Made by a program: the position numbers and the translations under genes. From NCBI GenBank assembly GCA_963965975.1, contig OZ014412.1:6884501-6948500 (forward strand): 64,000 bases of DNA, written 5' to 3'. The notes beneath the pieces are model-generated. The model made no database searches. It was given only the letters and a program-made list of their open reading frames with translations, and had not been told where the DNA came from. Shown here in pieces: positions 1 through 9,794 of this stretch (positions are counted from its first letter, which is position 1; each line of letters opens with the position of its first letter). This DNA is from Xestospongia bergquistia (lineage: Eukaryota > Porifera > Demospongiae > Haplosclerida > Petrosiidae).

Positions 1-256
1 CTCTCCTCCAGACAAAGTGGAATTAGGCAATACACACTGAAGATGTGACATATACTCACTCATTCCTGGTGTGATATAAATATGATTGATGTATGAGCCA
101 TTAGGATAACAATTTCCATTCAACATCAGGTAGATACCTAGATTATTGTAAATAAATGATATACTATATATCAAGTCCCTAACTTGAGTCTGGTGGACAG
201 TTACTAATAACTTCAATGACACATAACAAGGAGATAACCAGTTGTATTACTAACAT
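1..256 (-). CDS. Ig/FN3 receptor, 5' exons only (gene runs off the left edge)
   Basis: The first exon (184-256) begins with ATG at 256 and encodes a hydrophobic signal peptide ending in CPPDS. A short intron follows, then the start of the N-terminal Ig-like exon (Ig-a, up to 137) with the family motif IYLMFN. The rest lies outside the window. The segment is nearly identical to the start of the broken gene at 28333-30044, whose signal peptide also lacks one codon compared with other paralogs. The first intron donor reads GTTAGG, a weak site shared with that copy. Whether this gene is whole cannot be judged here. Confidence 0.6.
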
Positions 257-882
257 TGTCCTGTTTTAACAGAGCCTTTCTTTCTAATCTTCAATGTGAA
301 GCCAACATTGTATTCACCATGATATATTTTAATGCACTAAACAAGGAATGCATGGAGATCTTATGAAATGTGAATAAATTTGCATGTTTTCATAATCATA
401 GCTGAGTAAAAATATTCATTTGGCACAGTAAACTATGTTGCCAATAAACGTTATGTTAAAATATCTAAACAGATATGCATGCAATATTTGATTGAGTAAA
501 CAATATAGGACTAGATATGTATTGTTCAATCAACTATAACATGTTGAAATTGGAAGTCTTTAAAATATAAAGTAAAGTGTTGTATGCTGTGTGTGTTGGC
601 TATTGTATAAATTTCATTGTCAAATTTATAATTACATGTAAACAAATGTTTATGAGAGTGATGTAATAAATATCTACTAATAGTTATCATGTTTGATGTT
701 AATTATCATTTTCATGATTTTGAAAAATTTAGTTATTTTGTAAATTGTTTCTTTGTCCCAAGTAATGAAAATAAATCATGGTGCCTGTATATTTAAACAC
801 AAAATACCAAAAAAATGCTGTTTAAAAGTAACAGAAGTATAGCAACAGCTTCAAAACAACCACAATTATTGACAATATAAAA
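257..882. other. Intergenic: upstream region of the edge gene
   Basis: I see no coding exon in this AT-rich stretch. It matches 30045-30664 closely as part of the 30-kb-spaced duplication. The part just before the ATG shares a leader (reading TTAGAAAGAAAGGCTCTG on the minus strand) with the upstream regions of other family members, so promoter and 5' UTR probably lie here. Confidence 0.5.
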
Positions 883-1850
883 TCAAATTGGCTCGTAGAG
901 ACTAGTATTAGCAATATCTGTTGTTGGTAGTTGACATTCATCATATATCAGACTACTCTCATCAGTTGATTTAGACTGATGAAGACTTGCATTTCAATAC
1001 CTTCTATAGATAGACAGTGTATGGATTAACACAAGTTAACAGAAATATGACGGCTTACCCATTATCTGTTTGATGTTGATCTTTAGTAGCACTAGTCTGT
1101 TTTACTTAAAATCATCACTGGATTAGACTCTCCTAGTATATTACCAGCTCTCACTGTTCATACCACTGGACAATTCTCTTAATGTATAACTAAATGTTGT
1201 AGTTAACTGATGAATAACGGAGACCAATGTCTCATTCTCTAATGATACATAAAGACAAAATGGACTATAGGAGATGTTGTAGTATGTTACATCTTCACTA
1301 TTTGGACTAGTCCAGTTTACTGTAATAGTAGTAGTTGAGACATCACTCACTGAGAGACTAGTTACTGGTTTAGGAACTAGACAATAAAATAATGCCAGAT
1401 TATATTTATCCAAATATGAACTCACCATGAAGATATTATAATAAACAAAAAAATTATATCAATACAGCTTTGCCTGTAGTCAAAATAATATTAATCTGTA
1501 CACTAACTTTATTACTAGCAGGTTCCAGTATATTGTGATAGGCTCTGACTCTTATATTATCAGTTGCTATTGATATCAGCTCCTTCAATGTGATCTTGTT
1601 CTGAATATTTTCATTCACTTGTTGTGTCGCAGTGTGTGCGTCACTAGTGACATTGACAGCATATCCATCAGGTGTCCAACTGACAGTGACAGCAATGGCT
1701 GTCTTATTGACCAGAATAGGAAGAGAGGGAATAAGAGGATTATATATATATCCTGTAACTATAGAAGTAAAAGTACATACTAGTTACTCAATTTCTTATA
1801 ACATTGTTAACTTTTTGTTGTTGGTTTTCATATTATCAGCTTGATAATAA
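883..1850 (-). pseudogene. Receptor remnant: FN3-1, FN3-3 and tyrosine-tail exons
   Basis: Read on the minus strand, it holds the end of an Ig-b exon with an early stop (about 1760-1850), an FN3-1 exon lacking four residues after its WTP motif (about 1500-1740), a truncated FN3-3 exon (about 1135-1380), and a tail exon (883-1020) ending LYEPI and a stop. No signal-peptide exon, Ig-a, Ig-c or TM exon is present. The duplicate at 30665-32220 keeps about 600 bp more (rest of FN3-3, FN3-4, part of FN3-5), so this copy lost further sequence after the duplication. A dead gene fragment is the best reading. Confidence 0.75.
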
Positions 1851-2114
1851 GTAAATGAGAGTAGTATAGTAAGTATCTACAGATTAGATACAGATAGGTG
1901 GTATTGGATTTGATGCCAATACATCTAATTATCTTTTTACATTTTTGACAAAACAAAAAACTAAAACTAAAAGTACAATTAATGAAAAAAAGTTATGTTG
2001 CTTGTTTATTTAAAACATGAAATATCAAATATTTCTTAAATGTAACATTAGTGTAGCAACAACGTGAGAAAACACAATTATTGATAATATAGTCAGTAAA
2101 TATGCATTATGTAT

Positions 2115-5100
2115 TCATATGGACTCATAGACACTGGTACCAGCAATATCTGTTGTTGACAGTTGACATTCATCATATATCACTTTACTCTCATTAGTTT
2201 GTTTAGACTGATGAAGACTGTATGGCTCACAGACTTTCATTTCAATATCTTCATCAGGTCTATAGATAGACAGTGTATGAGTTAATACAAAGTAACAGAA
2301 ATATGACAACTTACTGACTCTCTTTTTGCTGTTGATCTTTAGAAGAAGTAACAACAAGTCTGTATCAAACATGAAACATCTTTACACATGTAGACTTTTC
2401 TTACCGTCTGTTATGTATAAATTGTAAGACATTAGTAATAGAACAAGCTATCACTACAGATAATAATATACCAACAAGTACACCCAGTCCAGTAATAGAA
2501 CTAGTACAAGATATTAATATAAACATTAAATATTAGAGACAATACCTTTTACTACTACCAGTACACAATGTAGGATCTGTCGTTAATGGCTCAACTAATG
2601 TTTGATCAGCAGATATTGTCCATACTCCATAACCATTAACAGTGTAACCACGTACACCAAACAGATAACAGGTGTTAGCTACCAGATTACTTATAATCAC
2701 ATTTGTACTACTTGTATTAGTTTTAATCATTGGGTTAAACTCATCACTAGGAGAACAACTGCCATTAGACTGATGAGTAGTGTACCCTATCTCATATGTG
2801 ATAATGGGATTGTCTACAGGAATATAACTAGGTACACTCCATGAGATAACACCCCATGTAGTAGACATCAAACTAGATAGTGTACTAACTGGACCAGGAA
2901 CTGAGTAGAAGATACAAATGTAGCTCGCTAGAACTGACAATGTACTTACTACTTCCAATCTGTACTTCACTGAGATCACTGAAAGGACCTCTTCCAATAG
3001 AGTTCACACCAGCTACACTCATGTTATATACATTACCAAATACTAGATCATTCACAATGACATATCTCTCAGTACTAGTCAGGTTGTATGTGATACTATT
3101 GTTACTAATGATCACAATATACTCAATGATTCTACCATTACGTAGATAGCAATCAATCTCTTCCCATATGGTTTTGTTTGCTGTCAAATTTATTGAAAGG
3201 GCCATAATTGACTTTGGGGATCCAAGTGGAACTATAAACATCTGTAATTTATCATCATTAATAATTACTTTTTACCTGAAGTAGTTTTTGTTTCATCAAA
3301 TATTTTCATTGCACTAGACTCCCCTAGTACATTACCACCTTTCAATAAAATGATATAGTTCATACCACTGATCAATTCTCTTAATGTATAATTGAATGTT
3401 GTAGTGAATTGATGAGGAGTAATAGAAACCAATGTCACATTTACTGATGCTAATGGAGGACAAAGTGGACTATAGGAGATGTTGTAGTATGTTACATAAT
3501 ACCCATCTTTACTATTGGGATCAATCCAGTTTATTGTAATAGTAGTATTTGAGACATCAGTCACTAATAGACTAGTTACTGGTGTAGGAACTAAACAATG
3601 AAGTAAGATTATTTTTATCTAAATATGAACTCACCATTAAACTAGTGTAATTACTGGTGTAGGAACTAGACAACTAATAAAAATTATCATATATATTTAA
3701 AAACAAACTCACTATTAAATCTTAACAATGTTTGTGTATTATTAATTGAAGGAAGATCTTTGTATGAGTACACATTGATGTTATATGTACTCAATGTTTG
3801 TCCATTGATTATAAATTTATGTTCTGTAGTAGATAATATTTTGTTGGTACCTACTCCAGTAGTAGAGTTAATGACAATGACATATCCATTAGTCTGTGAT
3901 GACATAGTCCAGTTGACTTTAATACTAGTCTCATTTGAAATATATGCCATCACATTGGATGGAAGACCATTAGGAACTAGAAGATGAAACCTTTGTTAAT
4001 AGAGTAACAACTATTTTGGTCCCAATGGACTACCAGTCACAGCTACAAGCAATAAATAGCTGTAATATATATAATCTGTGAAGTTTGTTGTTTTTATAAT
4101 TAAATAAACAGTAACTAATAAAGCTTTATTTATTTAGATATCTGAACAAAGTTATGGAAAACTTACTTACTTATTACTTATTAAGTAAGAAGTAGCTAAT
4201 AAAATCAACTATAATTTGTTTGTGATATCAAAAACATTAGGAAATCCATCTAATTTTGGGTCCAAATAACAGCTATAATTAATATGTATCTGTAATGTAC
4301 CTAAAGTGAAATGTGTATTACTTATGATATCAGAACAAAGTTATGAAAATTTACAAGTAGTTTATAAATGTATATGACAGTTTGTGATATCAGATGAATA
4401 GCTAAATTCCACATACCTTCTAATATCACAGTGTCACTGTAGTTCACTCCTTTATACATTGTTATACAGGTAACATTAACTGACACTCCTAGTGGATCAG
4501 GATATACCAGTAGTGTATTATTGTATATGAGGAGATCAGAATTAATTAATGTATAGATTGAGTTGTACTTCATCATTCCATTCACTAACCAGTAAACATC
4601 AGTAGTAACATTGACAGTAATTGTCATACAATTAATATGATATTGAGTGTTTTGAAGTTCAGTAATTGATGAGATAAATGTCCAATTTATCGATAAAATA
4701 ACTAATTACAAAGAATAGTTTAAAATTAAATTTTACAACATAGATACCTGATAAATGTACACTAGTTGTATTGCTAGCAGGTCCCAGTATATCTTGATAT
4801 GCTCTGACTGTGATGTTATAAGTTGTTCCTGGTATTAGTCCCTTCAGTGTCGTCACATTCCGACTACCTCCCTTTACTTGTTGTGTCACAGTCTGTGTGT
4901 CTCTAGTGGCATTGACTACATATCCGTCAGCATCAGATGGAACAGGTGTCCAACTGATCGTGATAGTGGTAGCTGTCTTGTTGACAAGAGTAGGAGGAGA
5001 GGGAATAAATCCTGGAGCTAAGTGGATTACATATGATATCAGGTAACTATAAGAGTACCTACCAGTTACTGTAAGATAACGATTTCTTATGATATCATCA

Positions 5101-5975
5101 ACTTTTTCATAACACCTATATTTATGATCACCATTATTGTTTGATTGACTAAATATTCCACTATTGATCTCCTCTCCATTCCATGTCATATTAATAGTAC
5201 GAGATATTGTATTGTTATTATCATAAATGATATGACTTTCATTAATACAACTGTATCCAATGCTTGGTAATGAACAATTAAATTCAATACTCTGGTTAAT
5301 ATTATATACATAATACCACCTGAAATGTCTTTTAATTCCACTTAGAATACACTGAACTGTGTATTGTTGTGGTACAACTATCATATTAGAAGGAAGTTCA
5401 ACAACACTGTGTGATATGATCTCTACATGTTCTACAATAAATCAGTAACAAATGATGTTATGTACTAGTACAATGAGCTATAACTTACTGAATATATTAA
5501 CAGTGATCATGTTGGTATTAGGATCAGAACAACAAGTCGGTAGACAACACTTGTAGAAATTATTATTTGGAACAGCTTCAGTAAATGGTACACTATCATT
5601 AGGTCTGTATAGACTGATGCTAGCTGAATTATTAGTTTTGTTACAATGAAGAGGATTAGTATTACAAGTAAGAATGTTTCCATTAGGATCAACCCACTCT
5701 CCTCCAGACAAAGTAGTATTAGGTAATGCACACTTCAGAGGAGAATAGTTAGCATGATCTTTTGTGATGTAAAGATGATCAATATAGGAGCCATTAGGAT
5801 AACAACTTTCATTGAACATCAGGTAGATACCTAGAACATTGTCAATAAATGATGCACTATAAATATGATGCTCACCCGAGTCTGGTGGACAGTTACCAAT
5901 AACTTCACCAACACACATCAAGAAAATAGTCAGTAGAAGTAGTGACATTATTTTACTATTGAAGCTCATCTTCAT
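2115..5975 (-). CDS. S1: intact Ig/FN3 receptor with ITIM-like tyrosine tail
   Basis: Twelve exons give an open frame of 955 aa. They are 5876-5975 (signal peptide), 5489-5830 (Ig-a), 5063-5431 (Ig-b), 4748-5017 (FN3-1), 4417-4701 (Ig-c), 3713-3976 (FN3-2), 3276-3590 (FN3-3), 2950-3231 (FN3-4), 2546-2900 (FN3-5), 2405-2500 (TM), 2315-2359 and 2115-2259 (tail). All extracellular exons join in phase 1. The TM helix includes GVLVGILLSVVIACSI. The tail of about 63 residues has tyrosines in EPYSL, VIYDEC and the C-terminal SVYESI, which fits the ITIM consensus S/I/V/LxYxxI/V/L. A second Met at 5948 matches the start used by paralogs, so the protein may begin there. The first intron and the Ig-b/FN3-1 intron are each 45 nt, in frame and stop-free. 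The role is probably a cell-surface recognition receptor signalling through SH2 proteins; the ligand is unknown. Confidence 0.85.
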
Positions 5976-6469
5976 AGACAGTCACTAACCAAGCAATAAC
6001 CATATACAACAAGAATCCACCCCTTTTTAACTAGGATGCACAATCTAAATTATATTCATTACTTACTATAAACACTAGCCATAAATACTGTATATCTATT
6101 TTGAATTTGATGGGAACAATCTTTTAAAAATTAGAACTGAACTCTATGATTACCTCCATTCTTATATCAGAAAGCTATAAACAAAACTTGACAAGTTAAT
6201 GATGTATGGCTAAAGAGAAACAGACTTAAAGTTGTATAATCATGCGTTTGTCAACAGTACTTTTTAGCTATGCACAGAATAAGTGTGATAAGAGTAACTA
6301 CTGTAGTGTTGTTCTATTTTCTGGTGACTCTCAAATGATGCTGTGTCCATGGCCAGGATCAGTGTATGAGGTGCCACTTCAGTCAATATCATGCCATTTC
6401 GTTGCAAATAGCTGCAGGAGAAAGTATTGAAATTTAAAAAAAAGGCTTTTGATAATAAAAGATAATTAT
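5976..6469. other. Upstream region of S1, with a stretch unlike the array
   Basis: This is the presumed promoter of S1 and differs from the leader of most paralogs. On the plus strand 6242-6430 is open for 62 codons and encodes a product with CPWPGSVYEVPLQ. The reading frame recurs with few changes at 36560-36748, but that is only the duplicate copy. I recognise no protein family and no splice context, so coding is not supported. The stretch is less AT-rich than its surroundings and resembles no other part of the array. Confidence 0.35.
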
Positions 6470-6934
6470 GAAGCAGGGGACATTATCCAGTTCATTGTTA
6501 TAGTAGTAGCGGAGACATTAGTCACTGAGAGACTAGTTACTGGTGTAGGAACTAGACAATGTAATAAAGTCAGATTATCTTCATTCAAATATGAACTCAG
6601 TAGTAGAGTTAATGATAATGACATATCCACTAGTCAGTGTGATGACATAGTCCAGTTGATACTAGTTTCATTTAAAATATATGCCATCACATTAGATGGA
6701 GGACCACTAGAAACTAGAAGATGAAACCATTGTTAATAGAGTAACAATTATTTTGGGTTCCAATGGACTATCAGTCACAGCTACAAGTAATAAATAGCTG
6801 TAATATATATAATCTGTGAAGTTTGTTGTTTGATAATTAAGAAAGTAGTAACTAATAAGATGAACTGTTTTATTTATGTATATTAGTTGAGATTATCAGA
6901 ACAAAGTTTTGGAAAACCTTCAAGTACTACTGTA

Positions 6935-6935
<1 letters not shown>

Positions 6936-6975
<40 letters not shown>
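6936..6975. repeat. (AT)n microsatellite
   Basis: About 20 uninterrupted TA dinucleotides lie next to the Ig-c fragment. The counterpart at 37254-37286 is a few units shorter, as expected for slippage after duplication. Confidence 0.9.
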
Positions 6976-6979
<4 letters not shown>

Positions 6980-7116
6980 CTAATATCACAATGTCACTGT
7001 AGTTCACTCCTTTTTGCATTGCTATGCAGGTAACATTAACTGACACTCCCAGTGGATATACCAGTAGTGTGTTGTTATATATGAGTAGATTAGAATTAGA
7101 ATGTGGTACAACAGTC

Positions 7117-7536
7117 CAGGTCCATACGCTGACTTTTGAAAAAGGGGGTGCACATGTGGCATGAGTCAGGTTTGTCAACATGTACATGTATACATGCAGC
7201 ATGCAGAAAGACGTGAATTTATTACAGCAACAGAATCATTGAAATTCAAAATATTATTATCAATCCAAATAGGTGAGTGTTAATATCGATTCAATTATAC
7301 AAGTGAGTAATTAATTTAATTGAAAATCAAACTGGCTCCTTCCAATCTCCTGGGATGCTTTTCAAAAAAGAGTTTACATATGTAATCTACATCAATTTTT
7401 GTTTCATAATTGATGTGAATTAAAGCCAAAGCACTGAGCCTTTCTTCAGTCTGAGAGCACCTTTACTCATCTGAGTTAATCCTTGTAAAGGGGGGTCCAC
7501 ATGCACCCCCCTGCACCCCCCCTGGGTACGGGCCTG
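7117..7536. mobile_element. Small non-autonomous DNA transposon (MITE, hAT-like ends)
   Basis: The left end reads CAGGTCCATACGCTGAC here (CAGGCCCATACGCAGAC in the other copy). The right end, reverse-complemented, reads CAGGCCCGTACCCAGGGGGG, so the ends form imperfect terminal inverted repeats. Both ends run into G-rich GGGGGTGCACATG stretches. No transposase is encoded in about 420 bp. It sits inside the Ig-b exon sequence GTGGTACAACTGTCATATC of a broken receptor. Flanking cagtc and ctgtc suggest a 5-bp target duplication with one change. The same insertion is at 37443-37818. The hAT assignment rests only on the terminal sequence. Confidence 0.65.
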
Positions 7537-8175
7537 CTGTCATATCAGAAGGAAGTTCAACAACACTGAAGTTTAAAATTACTACATGTTCTACAGTTGA
7601 TCAGTAACAAATGACAGTGTGTACAAGTACAATATGAGATATAAGTTACTAAATATATTAACAGTGATCATGTTGGTAGTAGGATCAGAACAACTACTGG
7701 GTAGACAACACACAAATATATTGTTATTATCATTTCTATTAAATAAATTTATTAATTTTTTGTTCTTTAGGTCTGTATACAGTAATGTTACCAGGATTAT
7801 TAGAGACAATACAGTAAAGAGGTTTTTGATTTTATTGTTGTCCATCAGGATTAACTCACTCTCCTCCAGACAAAATGGAATTAGGCAATACACATTGAAG
7901 ATGTGAAATATAGTTGTTTGTTTCTGGTGTGATGTAAATATGATCAATGTAGGAGCCATTAGGATAGCAATTTCCACTGAACATTAAGTAGATACCTACA
8001 ATATTTATCAATAAATGATATACCATGCATAAGGTCACTTACCTGAGTCTGGTGGACACTTACTAATAACGTCACTGACACATAACAAGAAGATAGTAGC
8101 CAGTAGTATTACTGACATTGTCATATTATTAAAAAAGGCTTTCTTTCTAATATTCAGTACATTAAATAAGTATAC

Positions 8176-8287
8176 CTACTTTCTATTCTCTTGCATAACA
8201 ATACCTTAATAGTCACATATGATATGATAACAATCAGAGTTGATGTTGTTAATATGACTAAACATCCAAAAATAACACTAAATGTCT
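8176..8287 (-). pseudogene. Orphan transmembrane exon
   Basis: On the minus strand, an acceptor TTTATAG precedes a 112-nt open exon and a donor GTATAC follows it. The product contains the hydrophobic run CLVILTTSTLIVIISYVTI followed by basic KVLLCKR, a stop-transfer pattern. The TM sequence differs from those of both the phosphatase and the tyrosine-tail genes. Copies at 38475-38586 and 21550-21659 keep the frame. It lies between gene A and a broken gene start and has no obvious tail exon, so it is probably the relic of a third receptor type. Confidence 0.5.
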
Positions 8288-8380
8288 CTATAAACAAATG
8301 AGTATTATAACAAAACAAATTATACAAAGTACAAGGATTGGGATTATCTTCTACATATTTCTATTATCATATTTCCTAGT

Positions 8381-8882
8381 TATATTCACAGTGATGATTA
8401 TATTGTTTCTATCTGTCAAGGACAGTATCAATGATGTGTTCTCATCATGATAGGATAGAATGCTTTAAAGTCTGTGACAATTTCTGGATTACATGTATGT
8501 ATATTTTTACATTAAAAAAAACTTTATTAAATTCAAAACAAGAAGAGTATATAGGGTAACCTTGAAATTTTAATATTGATGAAGAATTTTTGCATTATAA
8601 GTTGTACCACCAAGAATAACACAGTATACTTCAGTATTATTATTAAGACAGTTACCAGTCATGTATAAACATCAATGTTGAACCTCACACCCATCATGTT
8701 ATGGAGGATTATGATTGTAGCATCCACTAAATCTAATTCCTCTAGTTTCTTACTCTTCAATTGTCATATTCTCAGAGTTAACTCCATTAAAAACCAGTAG
8801 AGATATGAACCATTACCATAACAAAACAAGGTAGGTTGTTGACCAAAGCTGACATTAATAGAGTAAGGATCTGATGAAAGAT
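8381..8882 (-). pseudogene. Vestigial Ig-like exon(s) of a divergent type
   Basis: A good acceptor (TTGTTTCAG) precedes a phase-1 exon start at 8882. The sequence encodes SINVSFGQQPTLFCYGNG and then YLYWF, an Ig strand B/C pattern. Further along are EVYCVILGG (strand F, about 8600-8640) and LILSLTDRNNIIITVNIT (about 8385-8440). A frame shift after YLYWF and several stops break it. It differs from Ig-a, Ig-b and Ig-c of the array. The same relic lies downstream of gene C (38680-39183) and partly downstream of gene B (about 22200-22321). Confidence 0.5.
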
Positions 8883-9794
8883 CTGAAACAATTAAAAATG
8901 TTTGTTATTTTCAGATAATCTTACATCCATAATAGCAACATAGTGAAGAAGATAGCAAATTCATAAGACAAAGACATTTGCAGTCTCTTTGAATTGCAAT
9001 TCATCTTGAGTGTCTTATATATGCATTACAAATAGTCTAACTAGTGAATTTATATATATTATGCTATTAATCAAAATATAGTCTACAATATACAAATAGA
9101 CTTGTATCTTTTAATTGTTTATATTTATAGCTGTACAATAAACTTAATAATGTGGACATGAATTTAAGACATCAGATAAACCTCTTCCATACATTACTAG
9201 TTCATCATTTTATCATATAACACCATAGATGCTATATCTAGCAATGTCTGTTATGTATTACTATATTTAAGACTCTTAATCATGAAAATTCAATAAATTT
9301 ACAGTATCACTGCTAATTTTAAATATAATTTGTCTTTGCCTCAACCTTACCATAGTGGCAAGTTTGTATGTAACTACAACTGAATCCTTGTACATTCCTT
9401 GAGTATAGAAATAGAAGATCCTTAGATTTTGGGTCATTTTATAAACTTATTTTTACCTACATACAAATATTTCCTTAAACTCCAACATATGGTCAGACAT
9501 TATAACATGAATTTGCATTATTTGTTTCATAAAATGTAAATAATAAAAAAGAATTATGAAAATAGTATAACTTGACATGATATTTTATTTAATATTGACT
9601 TATTACATAGATATTAGAATTCTTTTAATGTAATATTTATGTATGCTTAATATAATTTATTGTATAATGTAATTAACAAATGACTATAAGACTACAACAA
9701 TAAAATATTTGGCTGCTAGAAATAAAGCTATATTTAATTCAACATGTCTTTATAGCAGCTACCTAGTGTAGCCATATATATTATATGTATTCAT
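8883..9794. other. Intergenic: 3' flank of gene A
   Basis: I recognise no exon, RNA gene or transposon end here. It is strongly AT-rich, should hold the 3' UTR of gene A, and matches 39184-40102 closely. Confidence 0.5.

Larger units (their letters stand above)
6470..8118 (-). pseudogene. Broken receptor gene (signal peptide, Ig-a, pieces of Ig-b, Ig-c, FN3)
   Basis: The signal-peptide exon (8043-8118) is good: ATG at 8118, ending KCPPDSG. The Ig-a exon (about 7664-7995) has a TGA where paralogs have the Trp codon of GGEWV, and its second half is degraded. Only the first ~65 bp of the Ig-b exon remain (7537-7600), where a small DNA transposon has inserted. Beyond it lie an Ig-c piece (6972-7095) and the 5' parts of FN3-2 (about 6600-6716) and FN3-3 (about 6480-6560). 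TM and tail exons are missing. The copy at 36785-38417 shares these lesions, so decay preceded the duplication. Confidence 0.8.

Noticed and set aside
883-2114. The FN3 fragments at 883-1850 as extra 3' exons of S1
   Set aside because: S1 already has a complete TM, tail and stop at 2115, and the fragments end in their own copy of the tail exon.
2115-2259. ITAM in the tyrosine tail
   Set aside because: The first tyrosine is followed by DEC rather than xx(L/I), and the spacing to the second motif is too long, so only the last motif fits a known immunoreceptor consensus.
2940-3149. Recurring plus-strand frames of about 69-94 codons opposite FN3 exons (for example 2940-3149, 13559-13768, 33315-33524, 43764-43973)
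   Set aside because: They lie antisense to well-supported FN3 exons, recur only because those exons are duplicated, and have no splice or start context of their own.
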